Shown here piece by piece: positions 17,690 to 26,313 of a stretch of 64,000 nucleotides of DNA; position 1 is the stretch's first letter; every line of letters begins with the position of its first letter. Origin of the DNA: JACCTU01 sp963737405 (lineage in GTDB: Bacteria; Actinomycetota; Thermoleophilia; Gaiellales; Gaiellaceae). The position numbers were made by a program, and so were the translations under genes. A model generated the notes under the pieces. It was not told the DNA's origin and searched no databases. It saw only the letters and a list, made by a program, of their open reading frames with translations. The stretch covers positions 1-64,000 of the forward strand of contig CAVTSL010000008.1 of assembly GCA_963737405.1 (NCBI GenBank), in the 5' to 3' direction.

Positions 17690-18564
17690 TGCTGATCGGC
17701 GCGCACTGCTCGGGCGGCGTGAAGGCCTCGGTCGAGAAGGCGGTCGGGATGGGGGCCGACGCCCTGCAGCTCTTCACGCAGAGCCCGCGTGCGTGGAAGC
17801 CGCCGAACCCCGATCCCGAGCGGTACGAGCTCTTCCGGCAGCAGCGGGAGGAAGCAGGCCTCGGCGCCGTGCTCTGCCACGCGATCTACCTCGTCAACCT
17901 CGCCGCGCCGAACGACGAGGTCTACGAGAAGAGCGTCGCGGCGATGCGGAGCACGATGGAGATCGCCTGCGCGATCGAAGCCGAAGGCGTGGTCTTCCAC
18001 GTCGGGTCGCACCTCGGCGCCGGCTTCGAGCAAGGGCTCGAGCGCGTGCTGCCGGCCATGGAGCAGGTGCTCGAGCTCTGCAACGACCGGACCTGGCTCC
18101 TGATGGAGAACTCGGCCGGCACCGGCGGGACGATCGGACGCTCGATCGAGGAGCTCGCGACGCTCCACGAGCGGCTCGACCACCACCCGCGGCTCGGCGT
18201 CTGCCTCGACTCCTGTCACCTCTACGCGTCGGGCTACGACGTCACCGACCCGAAGGCCGTCGCGGCCGTGATGAAGGAGGTGGACGGCTCGATCGGCCTC
18301 GACCGGCTCCGCGCGCTGCACGTGAACGACTCGAAGACGCCGCTGGGCTCGAACCGCGACCGCCACGACAACATCGGCGACGGCTTGATGGGTGAAGGGC
18401 TCGGAGCGTTCCTCGCGCACCCGAAGGTGCAGCGGCTGCCGGCGGTGCTCGAGGTCCCCGGCGCCGACGACCGGGGCCCGAACGCCGACGAGATCCGCAA
18501 GACGCGCGAGCTCCACGCGCGCTGGTCGCAAACGAAGAAGGGCGCGAAACGTCGTAAGAGGTGA
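17689..18564 (+). CDS. nfo: Endonuclease IV (AP endonuclease)
   Basis: This 291-residue TIM-barrel AP endonuclease cuts the backbone at abasic sites in base excision repair. Metal-site segments are visible: GAHCSGG at the start, HAIYLVNLA, FHVGSHLG, LLMENSAGTGG, GVCLDSCHLYASGYD, LHVNDSKTPLGSNRDRHDNIGDG and AVLEVPGAD. These cover the trinuclear zinc ligands of AP endonuclease family 2. The ATG overlaps the stop of the upstream AlkZ-like gene. A lysine- and arginine-rich tail (KKGAKRRKR) could aid DNA binding. The coupling suggests glycosylase and AP endonuclease act in sequence. Confidence 0.93.
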   Translation: MLIGAHCSGGVKASVEKAVGMGADALQLFTQSPRAWKPPNPDPERYELFRQQREEAGLGAVLCHAIYLVNLAAPNDEVYEKSVAAMRSTMEIACAIEAEGVVFHVGSHLGAGFEQGLERVLPAMEQVLELCNDRTWLLMENSAGTGGTIGRSIEELATLHERLDHHPRLGVCLDSCHLYASGYDVTDPKAVAAVMKEVDGSIGLDRLRALHVNDSKTPLGSNRDRHDNIGDGLMGEGLGAFLAHPKVQRLPAVLEVPGADDRGPNADEIRKTRELHARWSQTKKGAKRRKR

Positions 18565-19820
18565 TGCGCTCGCTCGCTGCGGCGGCGATGGCCCTGCTCC
18601 TGGTCTCCGCGGGCTGCGGCGGCGCGTCGTCGTCGGGCGCCGAGCGCCGCTCGCGGGAGCACCTGTCCACCGACCTGCGCAAGGCTGTCACGCCTGCCGG
18701 GATGCGGGCGCACCTCGTCGCCCTCCAGCGGATCGCGGACGCAAACGGCGGGCACCGCGCCGCCGGCACCGCGGGCTACAACGCATCCGTCCGCTACGTG
18801 CGGACGCAGCTCGCGCGCGCCGGCCTGCGTGTTCGGCTTCAGTCGTTCCCGTACGCCCGGTTCTCGGTCGACCTCGTGCGCGGGCAGCAGCTCGCGCCGG
18901 CCGAGCGGGACCTCGCACCCCGCGCGTTCGAGTACTCCGGGAGCGGCAAGGTGCGCGGTCAGGTCGTCGCGGCGGGCGACGGATGCCAGTCGGGCGACTT
19001 CGGCGGCGACGTCAAGGGCAGGATCGCGCTGATCCGCCGCGGCTCCTGCTTCTTCGCGATCAAGGCCGCAAACGCCGCGCGCGCCGACGCCGCGGCGGCG
19101 ATCATCTTCAACAACGAGGCCGGTCCGCTCAGCGCCACGCTCGTCGAGCCCGGCATCGGGATGCCGGTCGTCGGGGTCACGCAGCAGGTCGGCTCGACCC
19201 TGGCCGGAGCCACTGTCGAGGTCGAGGTGCGCGCACAGACCGTGCGCACGACCGTCCAGAACGTGATCGCCGACTCACCCCGAGCCGCGCGGGCGCCGAC
19301 CCTCGTCGTCGGCGGGCATCTCGACTCGGTCACCGCGGGCGCCGGGATCGACGACAACGGAACCGGCGTCGCCGCGCTCCTCGAGCTCGCCGAGGCGCTG
19401 CAGCGGCTCGAGCCGCGCCACCACGTCCGCTTCGGCTTCTGGGGCGCCGAGGAGTCGGGCCTCCACGGCTCGCGGGCGTACGTGCGCGTCGCCGCCAACC
19501 GCCGCGCGGTCAGCGGCTACCTCAACTTCGACATGCTCGGCGCGCGCCGCTACACGCGGGGCGTCTACCGCGGCCCGTTCGCCTACGTCTTCGAGCGGTA
19601 CTTCGCGGCCCACGGCCTCCGCTCGGAGACGATCGACATCAGCGGCCGCTCAGACCACGCGTCGTTCGACGACGTCGGGATCGCCACGGGCGGGCTCTTC
19701 AGCGGCGGCGATCCCTGCTACCACCAGCGCTGCGACCGCATCCCGAACGTCAACCTGCGCGGGCTGGACGAGCTCGCCGACGCCGCTGCCCACGGCATCG
19801 CGATGCTCGAGCCGCGCTAG
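18564..19820 (+). CDS. M28-family aminopeptidase lipoprotein with PA domain
   Basis: This protein is about 418 residues. A lipoprotein signal peptide ends VSAGCGG, so Cys18 or so would be lipidated and the protein anchored outside the membrane. A protease-associated (PA) domain spans about residues 130-215 (GCQSGDFGGDVKGRIALI and GSCFFAIKAANA). The M28 catalytic domain shows zinc-ligand segments GGHLDSV, GIDDNGTG, WGAEESGL, FDMLG and SDHASFDDVGI. The ATG at 18564 overlaps the nfo stop; a GTG three bases upstream is an alternative. It cleaves N-terminal residues from peptides outside the cell. It ends convergent with the next gene, overlapping by 4 bases. Confidence 0.9.
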   Translation: MRSLAAAAMALLLVSAGCGGASSSGAERRSREHLSTDLRKAVTPAGMRAHLVALQRIADANGGHRAAGTAGYNASVRYVRTQLARAGLRVRLQSFPYARFSVDLVRGQQLAPAERDLAPRAFEYSGSGKVRGQVVAAGDGCQSGDFGGDVKGRIALIRRGSCFFAIKAANAARADAAAAIIFNNEAGPLSATLVEPGIGMPVVGVTQQVGSTLAGATVEVEVRAQTVRTTVQNVIADSPRAARAPTLVVGGHLDSVTAGAGIDDNGTGVAALLELAEALQRLEPRHHVRFGFWGAEESGLHGSRAYVRVAANRRAVSGYLNFDMLGARRYTRGVYRGPFAYVFERYFAAHGLRSETIDISGRSDHASFDDVGIATGGLFSGGDPCYHQRCDRIPNVNLRGLDELADAAAHGIAMLEPR

Positions 19821-20239
19821 CCGTCCGTCTGGCTGTTCGGCGTGAGCCGGGCGAAGATCCGGAAGTTCGGCTGGCCGTCGGGCAGCTCGAAGAACTCGGG
19901 GTTCACGCAGCCGAGGTCGTCCTTGCGGTGCTCGTACGTGCTCTCGACCTCGGTGTGGCACATCGGCAGCGGCTGGCGCACCGCACGAACGGCGCCGAAG
20001 CCTCCGCCCCGCTCGGCCGCCTCGAGCAGGTCGAGGTCGATCTCGACCGCGAAGATCTTCTGCATGCACCCGACGTAGGTGTGCCCATGGCCCTCGTACG
20101 CGTAGAGGAAGGGGCACGCCTTCGCGATGCAGGCGGCCGGGTGGACGACCTTGTCGCAGTGGACCTCGCAGCGGCGGCATTCGACCTCGTCCTGGGGTCG
20201 GAGCGGCAGGGTGCCTGCCGGCTGCTCGACGTATGCCAT
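19817..20239 (-). CDS. Cys/His-rich protein of unknown function
   Basis: This 140-residue protein has a Cys cluster near the N-terminus: C-x2-C-x3-C, then CIAKACPF, later YVGCMQK, MCHTEVEST and LGCVNPEF. Eight Cys and several His in a small soluble protein suggest a zinc or iron-sulfur site. The C-terminal part (PDGQPNFRIFARLTPN) is well ordered and conserved-looking. I do not recognise a characterised family. It starts at an ATG and overlaps the end of the convergent M28 gene by four bases. Confidence 0.7.
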   Translation of the reverse strand: MAYVEQPAGTLPLRPQDEVECRRCEVHCDKVVHPAACIAKACPFLYAYEGHGHTYVGCMQKIFAVEIDLDLLEAAERGGGFGAVRAVRQPLPMCHTEVESTYEHRKDDLGCVNPEFFELPDGQPNFRIFARLTPNSQTDG

Positions 20240-20297
20240 GGTCAGATTGTCGGCACCGGGAAGGGGCTGCGCAAGACTTGACAGATCGCCCGGACGG

Positions 20298-20330
20298 GAG
20301 TAGTGCCGAGTGAGTTTTCACTCACTACTC
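20298..20330. terminator. Hairpin at the 3' end of the HAD gene
   Basis: GAGTAGTG pairs perfectly with CACTACTC. Inside it a second stem, AGTGAGT with ACTCACT, can form around TTTC. The two stems overlap and are mutually exclusive. The element covers the last codons of the minus-strand HAD gene and the gap before the Cys-rich gene. Confidence 0.5.
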
Positions 20331-21028
20331 AGGCGGCGAACCACGTTCAGGACGTCCATCTGCGTGAACGCCTGGAAGTCCGGCTCGGCGCCGTCCGGGT
20401 TCTCGTCGGCCCGGAACCAGAGCGCCTGGATCGTCTTCATCCCGACCTCCGAGGCGCCCCGGACGTCCTCGTAGAGGCGGTCGCCGACGAAGACCGCCGC
20501 CTCCGGCCGGACGTCGAGCGCGCCGAGAGCCCGCTGGAAGATCTCCGGGTGCGGCTTCCGCTTCCCGAGCTCGGAGGAGAAGATCGCGTAGTCGACCCGC
20601 TCGGCGACGCCGGCGTCGGCCAGGTCGCGGTGCAGCAGGGCGGGCGGGTCGAACGCGTTCGAGACGATCCCGAGCCTGAGCCCTCGGTTCCGGAGCGACT
20701 CGAGCAGTGCGTGCGTCGTCGTGCCCATGCGACGCGCGGGCGTCCAGGTGGCGTGCTCGGCCTCGAGGAACCGGTCGAGCTCCTCGTCGCTCACCTCGAT
20801 CCCGTGGTCGCGCAGCAGCTGCCGGACGAGCGGCGGGTACTCGAGCTCCTCGAGCGTCCCCGGCGCCCAGAAGCGCGGCTCGTAGACCTCGCGGAAGTGG
20901 TTCGTGATCTCCGCGTCCTCGTGACCGATCGCCCGCAGCCCCGCGGCGTGGCCGGCGGCGAGGAGCTCCTCGTCCCAGACCCAGTCGATCAGGGTGTGGC
21001 CCCAGTCGAAGAGCACCGCCTCGACCAT
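20318..21028 (-). CDS. HAD-superfamily hydrolase
   Basis: This is a 236-residue protein. Motif I is VLFDWGHTLID: the nucleophile Asp is kept, but the usual second Asp (general acid) is Gly. Motif II is IVSNAF, motif III is the Lys in GKRKPHPEIF, and motif IV is FVGDRLYEDVRGA. The helical cap lies between residues 20 and 100. The D-W-G-H-T variant recurs in a group of actinobacterial HADs, so it may still be a phosphatase with another acid residue. The ATG lies 20 bases from the divergent exchanger gene. The substrate is unknown. Confidence 0.85.
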   Translation of the reverse strand: MVEAVLFDWGHTLIDWVWDEELLAAGHAAGLRAIGHEDAEITNHFREVYEPRFWAPGTLEELEYPPLVRQLLRDHGIEVSDEELDRFLEAEHATWTPARRMGTTTHALLESLRNRGLRLGIVSNAFDPPALLHRDLADAGVAERVDYAIFSSELGKRKPHPEIFQRALGALDVRPEAAVFVGDRLYEDVRGASEVGMKTIQALWFRADENPDGAEPDFQAFTQMDVLNVVRRLSSE

Positions 21029-21048
21029 GCCGCGTAACGTACTCGCCC

Positions 21049-22089
21049 GTGACGAGGCGCATCCTGTGGGCGTCGCTCGGCCTGGCGCCGATCACGATCG
21101 CCGTCCACTTCCTCTTCCACCCCGGCTCGACGGCCGACTTCGTCCTCGCCGCGGTGAGCCTCATCCCGCTCGCGTGGCTGATCGGCGAGGCGACGGAGCA
21201 CGCGGCTCACCACACGGGCGCCGGTGTCGGCGGGTTCCTGAACGCGACGTTCGGCAACGCGCCCGAGCTGATCATCGCGCTCTTCGCCGTGAGCGACGGG
21301 TTGTTCGAGGTCGTGCGCGGCTCGCTCACCGGTTCGGTCGTCGGAAACCTGCTGCTCGTGCTCGGGTTCTCGCTCCTCTTCGGCGGCCGCGGAGCGCTCG
21401 ACCGCCCGTCGTCGTTCCTCTCGATCGGGCTCGTCGGGCTCGCGGTCGTGCTGCTGCTGATCCCGTCGATCCCCGGCTGGGAGGGCGACCCGAACCGGCA
21501 CGAGCTCGCGGTCCTCTCGATCGTCCCGTCCGTCCTGCTGCTGATCGTCTACGTCGGGGCGACGTGGTATTCGCTCCGGCGACACCGGCAGCTGCACGTC
21601 TCCGACGACCCCCGGGCGCTGCAGGCGTGGTCGCTCCGGGTCTCGCTCGGGGTGCTCGCCGCGGCAACCGTCGTGACGGCCCTGATCGCGGAGATCCTCG
21701 TCGGCTCGATCGACGAGTTCGCGGAGAGCGCAGGGCTCTCGGAGTTCTTCGTCGCGACGGTGATCGTCGCGATCGTCGGGAACGCCGCCGAGCACGGCGG
21801 TGCGGTCGTCGTTGCGGCGCGCGGGAACATCAAGCTCGCAGCCGAGATCGCGCTCGCCTCGAGCGCGCAGGTCGCGGTGTTCCTGATTCCTGCCGTCGCG
21901 CTGCTCTCGTGGCTGATCGACCCGCTGGCGCTCACGTTCCGTCCGGTCGAGATCGGCGTGCTCGCGTGCTCGGCTGCGGTCGCGGGCCTCCTGCTCGCGA
22001 ACGGCCAGTCGTCGCGCGGAAAAGGCGTTCTCCTGATCGTCACCTACATCGGCGCGGCAACTGCATTCTGGATCGCAGGGGACAGGTAG
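21049..22089 (+). CDS. cax: Calcium/proton antiporter (CaCA family, Cax type)
   Basis: This 346-residue membrane protein has 11 or so helices and two inverted alpha repeats. The first repeat reads GEATEHAAHHTGAGVGGFLNA then FGNAPELIIALFA, and the second VGNAAEHGGAVVVAARGN then KLAAEIALASSAQVA. The paired E-H and N-A-P/A-E residues are the cation-binding signature of Cax exchangers, which expel Ca2+ in exchange for H+. The GTG start is divergent from the HAD gene, with only 20 bases between them. The ABC exporter follows 11 bases after its stop, so they probably share a transcript. Confidence 0.92.
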   Translation: MTRRILWASLGLAPITIAVHFLFHPGSTADFVLAAVSLIPLAWLIGEATEHAAHHTGAGVGGFLNATFGNAPELIIALFAVSDGLFEVVRGSLTGSVVGNLLLVLGFSLLFGGRGALDRPSSFLSIGLVGLAVVLLLIPSIPGWEGDPNRHELAVLSIVPSVLLLIVYVGATWYSLRRHRQLHVSDDPRALQAWSLRVSLGVLAAATVVTALIAEILVGSIDEFAESAGLSEFFVATVIVAIVGNAAEHGGAVVVAARGNIKLAAEIALASSAQVAVFLIPAVALLSWLIDPLALTFRPVEIGVLACSAAVAGLLLANGQSSRGKGVLLIVTYIGAATAFWIAGDR

Positions 22090-22100
22090 CCTCAAACGCC

Positions 22101-22835
22101 ATGAGCACGAACGGTGCGGTGGTGAACGCGCGCGACGTCACGCGCGTCTACGGCGAGGGCTCGACCGCGGTCGAGGCGCTTCGCGGCGTCTCGCTCGACG
22201 TCCAGGGTGGGCGCCTGACCGCGGTCATGGGCCCCTCCGGCTCGGGCAAGTCGACGCTGATGCACATCCTCGCCGGCCTCGACCGGCCGACCGACGGCGA
22301 GGTGCTGATCGCCGGAACCAGCATCGGCAGGCTCGACGACACGGCCCTCACGCGCCTGCGGCGCGAGCACATCGGCTTCGTCTTCCAGTTCTTCAACCTC
22401 CTGCCGATGCTCACCGCCGAGGAGAACATCCGGCTGCCGCTCACGCTCGCCGGCGAGAAGCCCGACGCGGCGTTCTTCGAGCAGCTGATCGAGAACGTCG
22501 GGCTCGCCGACCGCCTCGAGCACCGCCCGTCGGAGCTCTCGGGCGGACAGCAGCAGCGCGTCGCGATCGCGCGCGCCCTGGTCACGCGACCGACGGTCGT
22601 CTTCGCCGACGAGCCGACCGGCAACCTCGACTCGAGGACGAGCGCCGAGATCCTCGACCTGCTCCGCACGTCGGTGTCCGAGTACGGCCAGACGCTCGTG
22701 ATGGTCACGCACGACGCAGGCGCTGCCTCGACGGCGGACCGCATCCTCTTCCTCGCCGACGGCGAGATCGTCAAGGACGCGGGCCACATGGAGCCGGCCG
22801 ACATCAGCGCTGCGATGAACGAGCTTTCGCGGTGA
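22101..22835 (+). CDS. MacB/LolD-type ABC transporter ATPase
   Basis: This is a 244-residue ATPase. Walker A is GPSGSGKSTL, the Q-loop FVFQFFNLLPMLTAEEN, the signature LSGGQQQRVAIARAL, Walker B VVFADEPTGNLDS, and the switch His MVTHD. The FNLLP and EPTGNLDS segments mark the MacB/LolD/FtsE-like class that works with FtsX-fold permeases. Its stop overlaps the permease start by four bases. Such systems use mechanotransmission to move lipids, peptides or drugs out of the membrane. The substrate here is unknown. Confidence 0.93.
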   Translation: MSTNGAVVNARDVTRVYGEGSTAVEALRGVSLDVQGGRLTAVMGPSGSGKSTLMHILAGLDRPTDGEVLIAGTSIGRLDDTALTRLRREHIGFVFQFFNLLPMLTAEENIRLPLTLAGEKPDAAFFEQLIENVGLADRLEHRPSELSGGQQQRVAIARALVTRPTVVFADEPTGNLDSRTSAEILDLLRTSVSEYGQTLVMVTHDAGAASTADRILFLADGEIVKDAGHMEPADISAAMNELSR

Positions 22836-25624
22836 TCCTGGTCGCGATTCGCGGCCTGCTCGGACGCAAGCTCCGAGCCGCTCTGACGGCGATCGCGATC
22901 GTCCTGGGCGTCGCGATGATCAGCGGGACGTACGTCCTCACGGACACGATCCAGCACGCCTTCGACACGATCTTCAGCGAGTCGTACCGCGGCACGAACG
23001 CCGTCGTCACGGCAAAGACGGCGTTCGAGCCCACCAGCGAGGGCGAGACCGGCTTCGTGCAGGCGACGCTGCCGCAGAGCGACCTCGAGAAGACGAAGCA
23101 GATCGACGGCGTCGCCGCGGCCCTCGGCGGCGTCGCGGGCGAGGCGCAGATCATCAAGAAGGACGGGAAGGTGCTGACGAGCGGCGGTGCGCCGAGCCTC
23201 GGCTTCTCCGTCGACCCCAGCCAGCCCCGCTTCAACTCGCTGACGCTCGCGGAGGGCGCATGGCCGAAGACGAACGAGGTCGCGATCGACGAGGCCTCGT
23301 ACAAGAAGGGCGACTTCCAGATCGGGCAGCCGATCGACATCGCCTCCCGCGGGCCGGCCGAGACGATGACGCTGAGCGGCATCGTCCGCTTCGGCGCGCT
23401 CTCCTCGCTCGGCGGCGCGACGATCGCCGCGTTCGACCTGCCGACGGCGCAGCGCATGTTCGACAAGGTCGGCCGGCTCGACCAGATCCGCGTCGCCGCG
23501 GACACCGGCGTCTCGACGCAGCAGCTGATGTCGAATCTCGAGTCCGGGCTCGGGCCGACCGTCCGCGTGCGCTCAGGCGAGGGTCAGGCGGCGGAGGACG
23601 CGAGCGGCACGAACGAGTTCATCGGCTTCCTCCAGAAGTTCCTGCTCGCGTTCGCGGGGATCGCGCTCTTCGTCGGCTCGTTCGTGATCGCGAACACGCT
23701 CTCGATCACGATCGCGCAGCGGACCCGCGAGTTCGCGACGATCCGGACGATCGGCGGATCCCGCAGGCAGGTGCTCGGCTCGGTCATCGTCGAGGCGCTC
23801 GTGATCGGCGTGATCGCGTCGGTGATCGGGCTGTTCCTCGGCTTTCTCCTCGCGCGCGGGTTGAACGCGCTCTTCGACGCGGTCGGGTTCACGCTGCCGA
23901 AGGTCGGGCTCGTGTACGAGACGCGGACCATCGTCGTCGCGCTGCTCGTCGGCACGGGCATCACGCTCCTCGCCAGCCTCCGCCCCGCGTTCCGCGCAAC
24001 GCGCATCCCGCCGATCGCCGCCGTCCGCGAAGGAGCCGAGCTCCCGGAGGGACGCTTCGCGAGCTGGCGCCCGTACGTCGCGATCCTCGTCGCGGCACTC
24101 GGCCTCGCAGCCCTTTGCTATGGGCTCTTCCGCAGCGGCCTCGGCACGACCCAGGTGCTGCTCTTCATGGGCGTCGGCGCGCTTCTCATCTTCTTCGGCG
24201 TCGCGATGTTCGCGTCGCGAATCGTGCGCCCGCTCGCAGATGCCGTCAGCCCGGTCGGCACGGTGATGGTCGCCGTCTTCTCGGTCCTGTTCTACCCCAT
24301 CCTCATCAGCTACTGGCTGCTCCGCTACGGGATGTTCGAGCGGCGCGCAGGGATCCCGAAGCGGATCGGCGCGTTCCTGCTCGGGACGCCGCTGACGCTC
24401 TTCCTCCTGCTGCCGTTCATCGTGCTCGTCATGTGGGTCGTCTCGAAGCTCGGCTGGTACCACCCCGAGTGGCCGGTCGAGCGGCCGGGCGTGATCGCCG
24501 ACCCGTCGTCGCGCGCGCTCGCGCGCGAGAACGCGCAGCGGAACCCGCAGCGCACGGCGTCGACGGCATCGGCGCTCATGATCGGGCTCGCGCTCGTCAC
24601 GCTCGTCGCGGTGCTTGCGCAGGGGATCCGCAACACATTCCTCGACTCTGTCGACGAGCAGTTCGTCGCGGACTACGCGATCACCGCGCAGAACAACTTC
24701 TCGCCGCTCCCGGTCAGCGTCGAGGAACGTGCCGCGCAGGTGCAGGGCGTGACCGCGGCATCCGGGATCCGCTTCGGGCAGGCGCGCATCGACAACAGCA
24801 CGCAGACGATCGGCACCTTCGACGCCGACACGCCGAAGACGATCCACATCGACTGGGTCGACGGGAACGACGCGGTCGCCGGGGAGCTCGGCCTCGACGG
24901 CGCGATCGTCAAGAAGGACTGGGCGGAGGAGCGGAACCTGACCGTCGGCTCGCCGCTCGAGCTGCTCACGCCGACCGGCAAGACGCTCGACCAGAAGATC
25001 GAGGGCATCTTCGACGAGCCGACCGGCGGCTCGCCGTTCGGCAACGTGAACATCTCCTCGGAGGCGTTCGACGCGAACTACGAGCAGCCGACGAACTCGT
25101 ACACGTTCCTGAACATGCAGGGCGGCGTGACCGACGCGAACACGGCGGCGCTGAACCTGGCGCTGAGCTCGTTCCCGAACGCGAAGGTGCAGGATCAGCA
25201 GGAGTTCAAGGACAACCAGGTCGCCGGGCTCTCCGCGGTGCTGAACGTGCTCTACGTGCTGCTCGCGCTCTCGGTGATCGTGAGCCTCTTCGGGATCATC
25301 AACACGCTCGCGCTCTCGGTCTTCGAGCGCACGCGCGAGCTCGGGCTGCTGCGCGCGATCGGGATGACGCGGCGGCAGACGCAGCGGATGATCCGCCAGG
25401 AGAGCGTCGTGACGGCGCTCATCGGCGCGGTGCTCGGGATCATCCTCGGGATCGCGCTCGGCGGCCTGCTCGTCGCGCGGATCGACTTCATCGAGTTCTC
25501 GCTGCCGGTCGTCACCCTGATCGTCGTCGCGCTCGCCGCGATCGTCGTCGGCATCATCGCGGCGATCCTCCCCGCGCGGCGCGCGTCACGGCTGAACGTG
25601 CTCGAGGCGCTCCAGTACGAGTAG
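22832..25624 (+). CDS. FtsX-like ABC permease (two FtsX domains)
   Basis: This is a 930-residue permease. One N-terminal helix (about 15-38) is followed by an extracytoplasmic domain to about 265. The first FtsX domain spans about 268-395, including ANTLSITIAQRTREFATIRTI. Extra helices lie at 420-550, then a second outer domain, and the second FtsX domain is at about 805-925 with FERTRELGLLRAIGMTRRQ. This is the long actinobacterial form that carries both domains in one chain. The GTG start overlaps the ATPase stop. Membrane location and partner are clear; the cargo is not. Confidence 0.92.
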   Translation: MILVAIRGLLGRKLRAALTAIAIVLGVAMISGTYVLTDTIQHAFDTIFSESYRGTNAVVTAKTAFEPTSEGETGFVQATLPQSDLEKTKQIDGVAAALGGVAGEAQIIKKDGKVLTSGGAPSLGFSVDPSQPRFNSLTLAEGAWPKTNEVAIDEASYKKGDFQIGQPIDIASRGPAETMTLSGIVRFGALSSLGGATIAAFDLPTAQRMFDKVGRLDQIRVAADTGVSTQQLMSNLESGLGPTVRVRSGEGQAAEDASGTNEFIGFLQKFLLAFAGIALFVGSFVIANTLSITIAQRTREFATIRTIGGSRRQVLGSVIVEALVIGVIASVIGLFLGFLLARGLNALFDAVGFTLPKVGLVYETRTIVVALLVGTGITLLASLRPAFRATRIPPIAAVREGAELPEGRFASWRPYVAILVAALGLAALCYGLFRSGLGTTQVLLFMGVGALLIFFGVAMFASRIVRPLADAVSPVGTVMVAVFSVLFYPILISYWLLRYGMFERRAGIPKRIGAFLLGTPLTLFLLLPFIVLVMWVVSKLGWYHPEWPVERPGVIADPSSRALARENAQRNPQRTASTASALMIGLALVTLVAVLAQGIRNTFLDSVDEQFVADYAITAQNNFSPLPVSVEERAAQVQGVTAASGIRFGQARIDNSTQTIGTFDADTPKTIHIDWVDGNDAVAGELGLDGAIVKKDWAEERNLTVGSPLELLTPTGKTLDQKIEGIFDEPTGGSPFGNVNISSEAFDANYEQPTNSYTFLNMQGGVTDANTAALNLALSSFPNAKVQDQQEFKDNQVAGLSAVLNVLYVLLALSVIVSLFGIINTLALSVFERTRELGLLRAIGMTRRQTQRMIRQESVVTALIGAVLGIILGIALGGLLVARIDFIEFSLPVVTLIVVALAAIVVGIIAAILPARRASRLNVLEALQYE

Positions 25625-25636
25625 CCCGGTCCGGGC

Positions 25637-25657
25637 GATTGACGCGAGGCGTCGCCG
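25637..25657 (+). promoter_or_regulatory. GATTGACRCG motif upstream of the PAS-LuxR gene
   Basis: GATTGACGCG is followed seven to eight bases after TTGAC by GTC. Similar motifs occur at 26260 and 36486. TTGACG at 25639 could be a -35 box, with CACACT 17 bases downstream as a weak -10, 12 to 30 bases before the ATG at 25675. Alternatively it is an operator half-site. Confidence 0.4.
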
Positions 25658-25674
25658 CGGGCACACTCGAAGGC

Positions 25675-26251
25675 ATGCCGGGGGGTCTATACGCGCTGGA
25701 CAGCGACGTCGAGGCCGCGCTCGAGAACATCAGCATCCCGAGCTACGTCATCGATTCGACCGGCGTCATCCGCTGGACGAACAGTGCCGCCAAGCAGTCT
25801 GTCGGGGACGTCCGCGGCCGGCAGTTCACGTCGGTCGTCGCTCCGGAGGAGACGAGACGCGCACGCGAGGTCTTTGCGCAGAAGATCGCCGGGACGGCGG
25901 TCGTCACGGACTCGGAGGCTGTGCTGCTCGACGCTGGCGGGCGCTCGGATCGACGTGGAGATCAGCTCGGTGCCGCTTCGCCGTGGCGATCGAGTGATCG
26001 GCGTCTTCGGCCAATTCGTCCAGCACGAAGGTTCGCAATCGACGGCCCCGCATCCAGCGCTGACGCCACGGCAGACCGAGATCCTCCGGCAGCTCCAGCT
26101 CGGACGTTCGACCCGCCAGATCGCCGAGGAGCTCAGTCTGAGCCCGGAGACGGTACGGAACCACGTCCGCCACGTGCTGAAGGCGCTCGGCGTCCACTCG
26201 AGGCTCGAGGCGGTCGCCGTCGCGCAGCGCGAGCACCTGATCGCGAACTGA
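25675..26251 (+). pseudogene. PAS-LuxR transcriptional regulator (one frameshift)
   Basis: The first 90 codons encode a PAS-type sensor: ISIPSYVIDSTGVIRWTNSA, VRGRQFTSVVAPEETRRARE. After a frame change near 25935 (an extra T in GGGCGCTCGG) the fold continues RIDVEISSVPLRRGDRVIGV. It ends in a LuxR helix-turn-helix (LTPRQTEILRQLQLGRSTRQ, then TVRNHVRHVLKALGV). With the shift corrected it is about 190 residues. It lacks a receiver domain, so it would respond to a ligand or redox cue through PAS. Position suggests it regulates the Tad locus, with the operator-like sites nearby as candidate targets; this is inference. Confidence 0.75.
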
Positions 26252-26259
26252 CGCTTCTG

Positions 26260-26280
26260 GATTGACACGCCTGGGTCAGG
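26260..26280 (+). promoter_or_regulatory. GATTGACRCG motif / possible promoter before the 94-residue gene
   Basis: GATTGACACG is followed by GTCAGG, with an 8-base space between TTGAC and GTCA. CGCCTG and CAGGCG also form a small hairpin within it. TTGACA at 26262 is a perfect -35, but a good -10 is not seen (CGGCAT at 17 bases). The position is nine bases after the PAS-LuxR stop. Confidence 0.4.
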
Positions 26281-26313
26281 CGACCGGCATGACGCGGCAG
26301 CAAGCTTCTGTGC

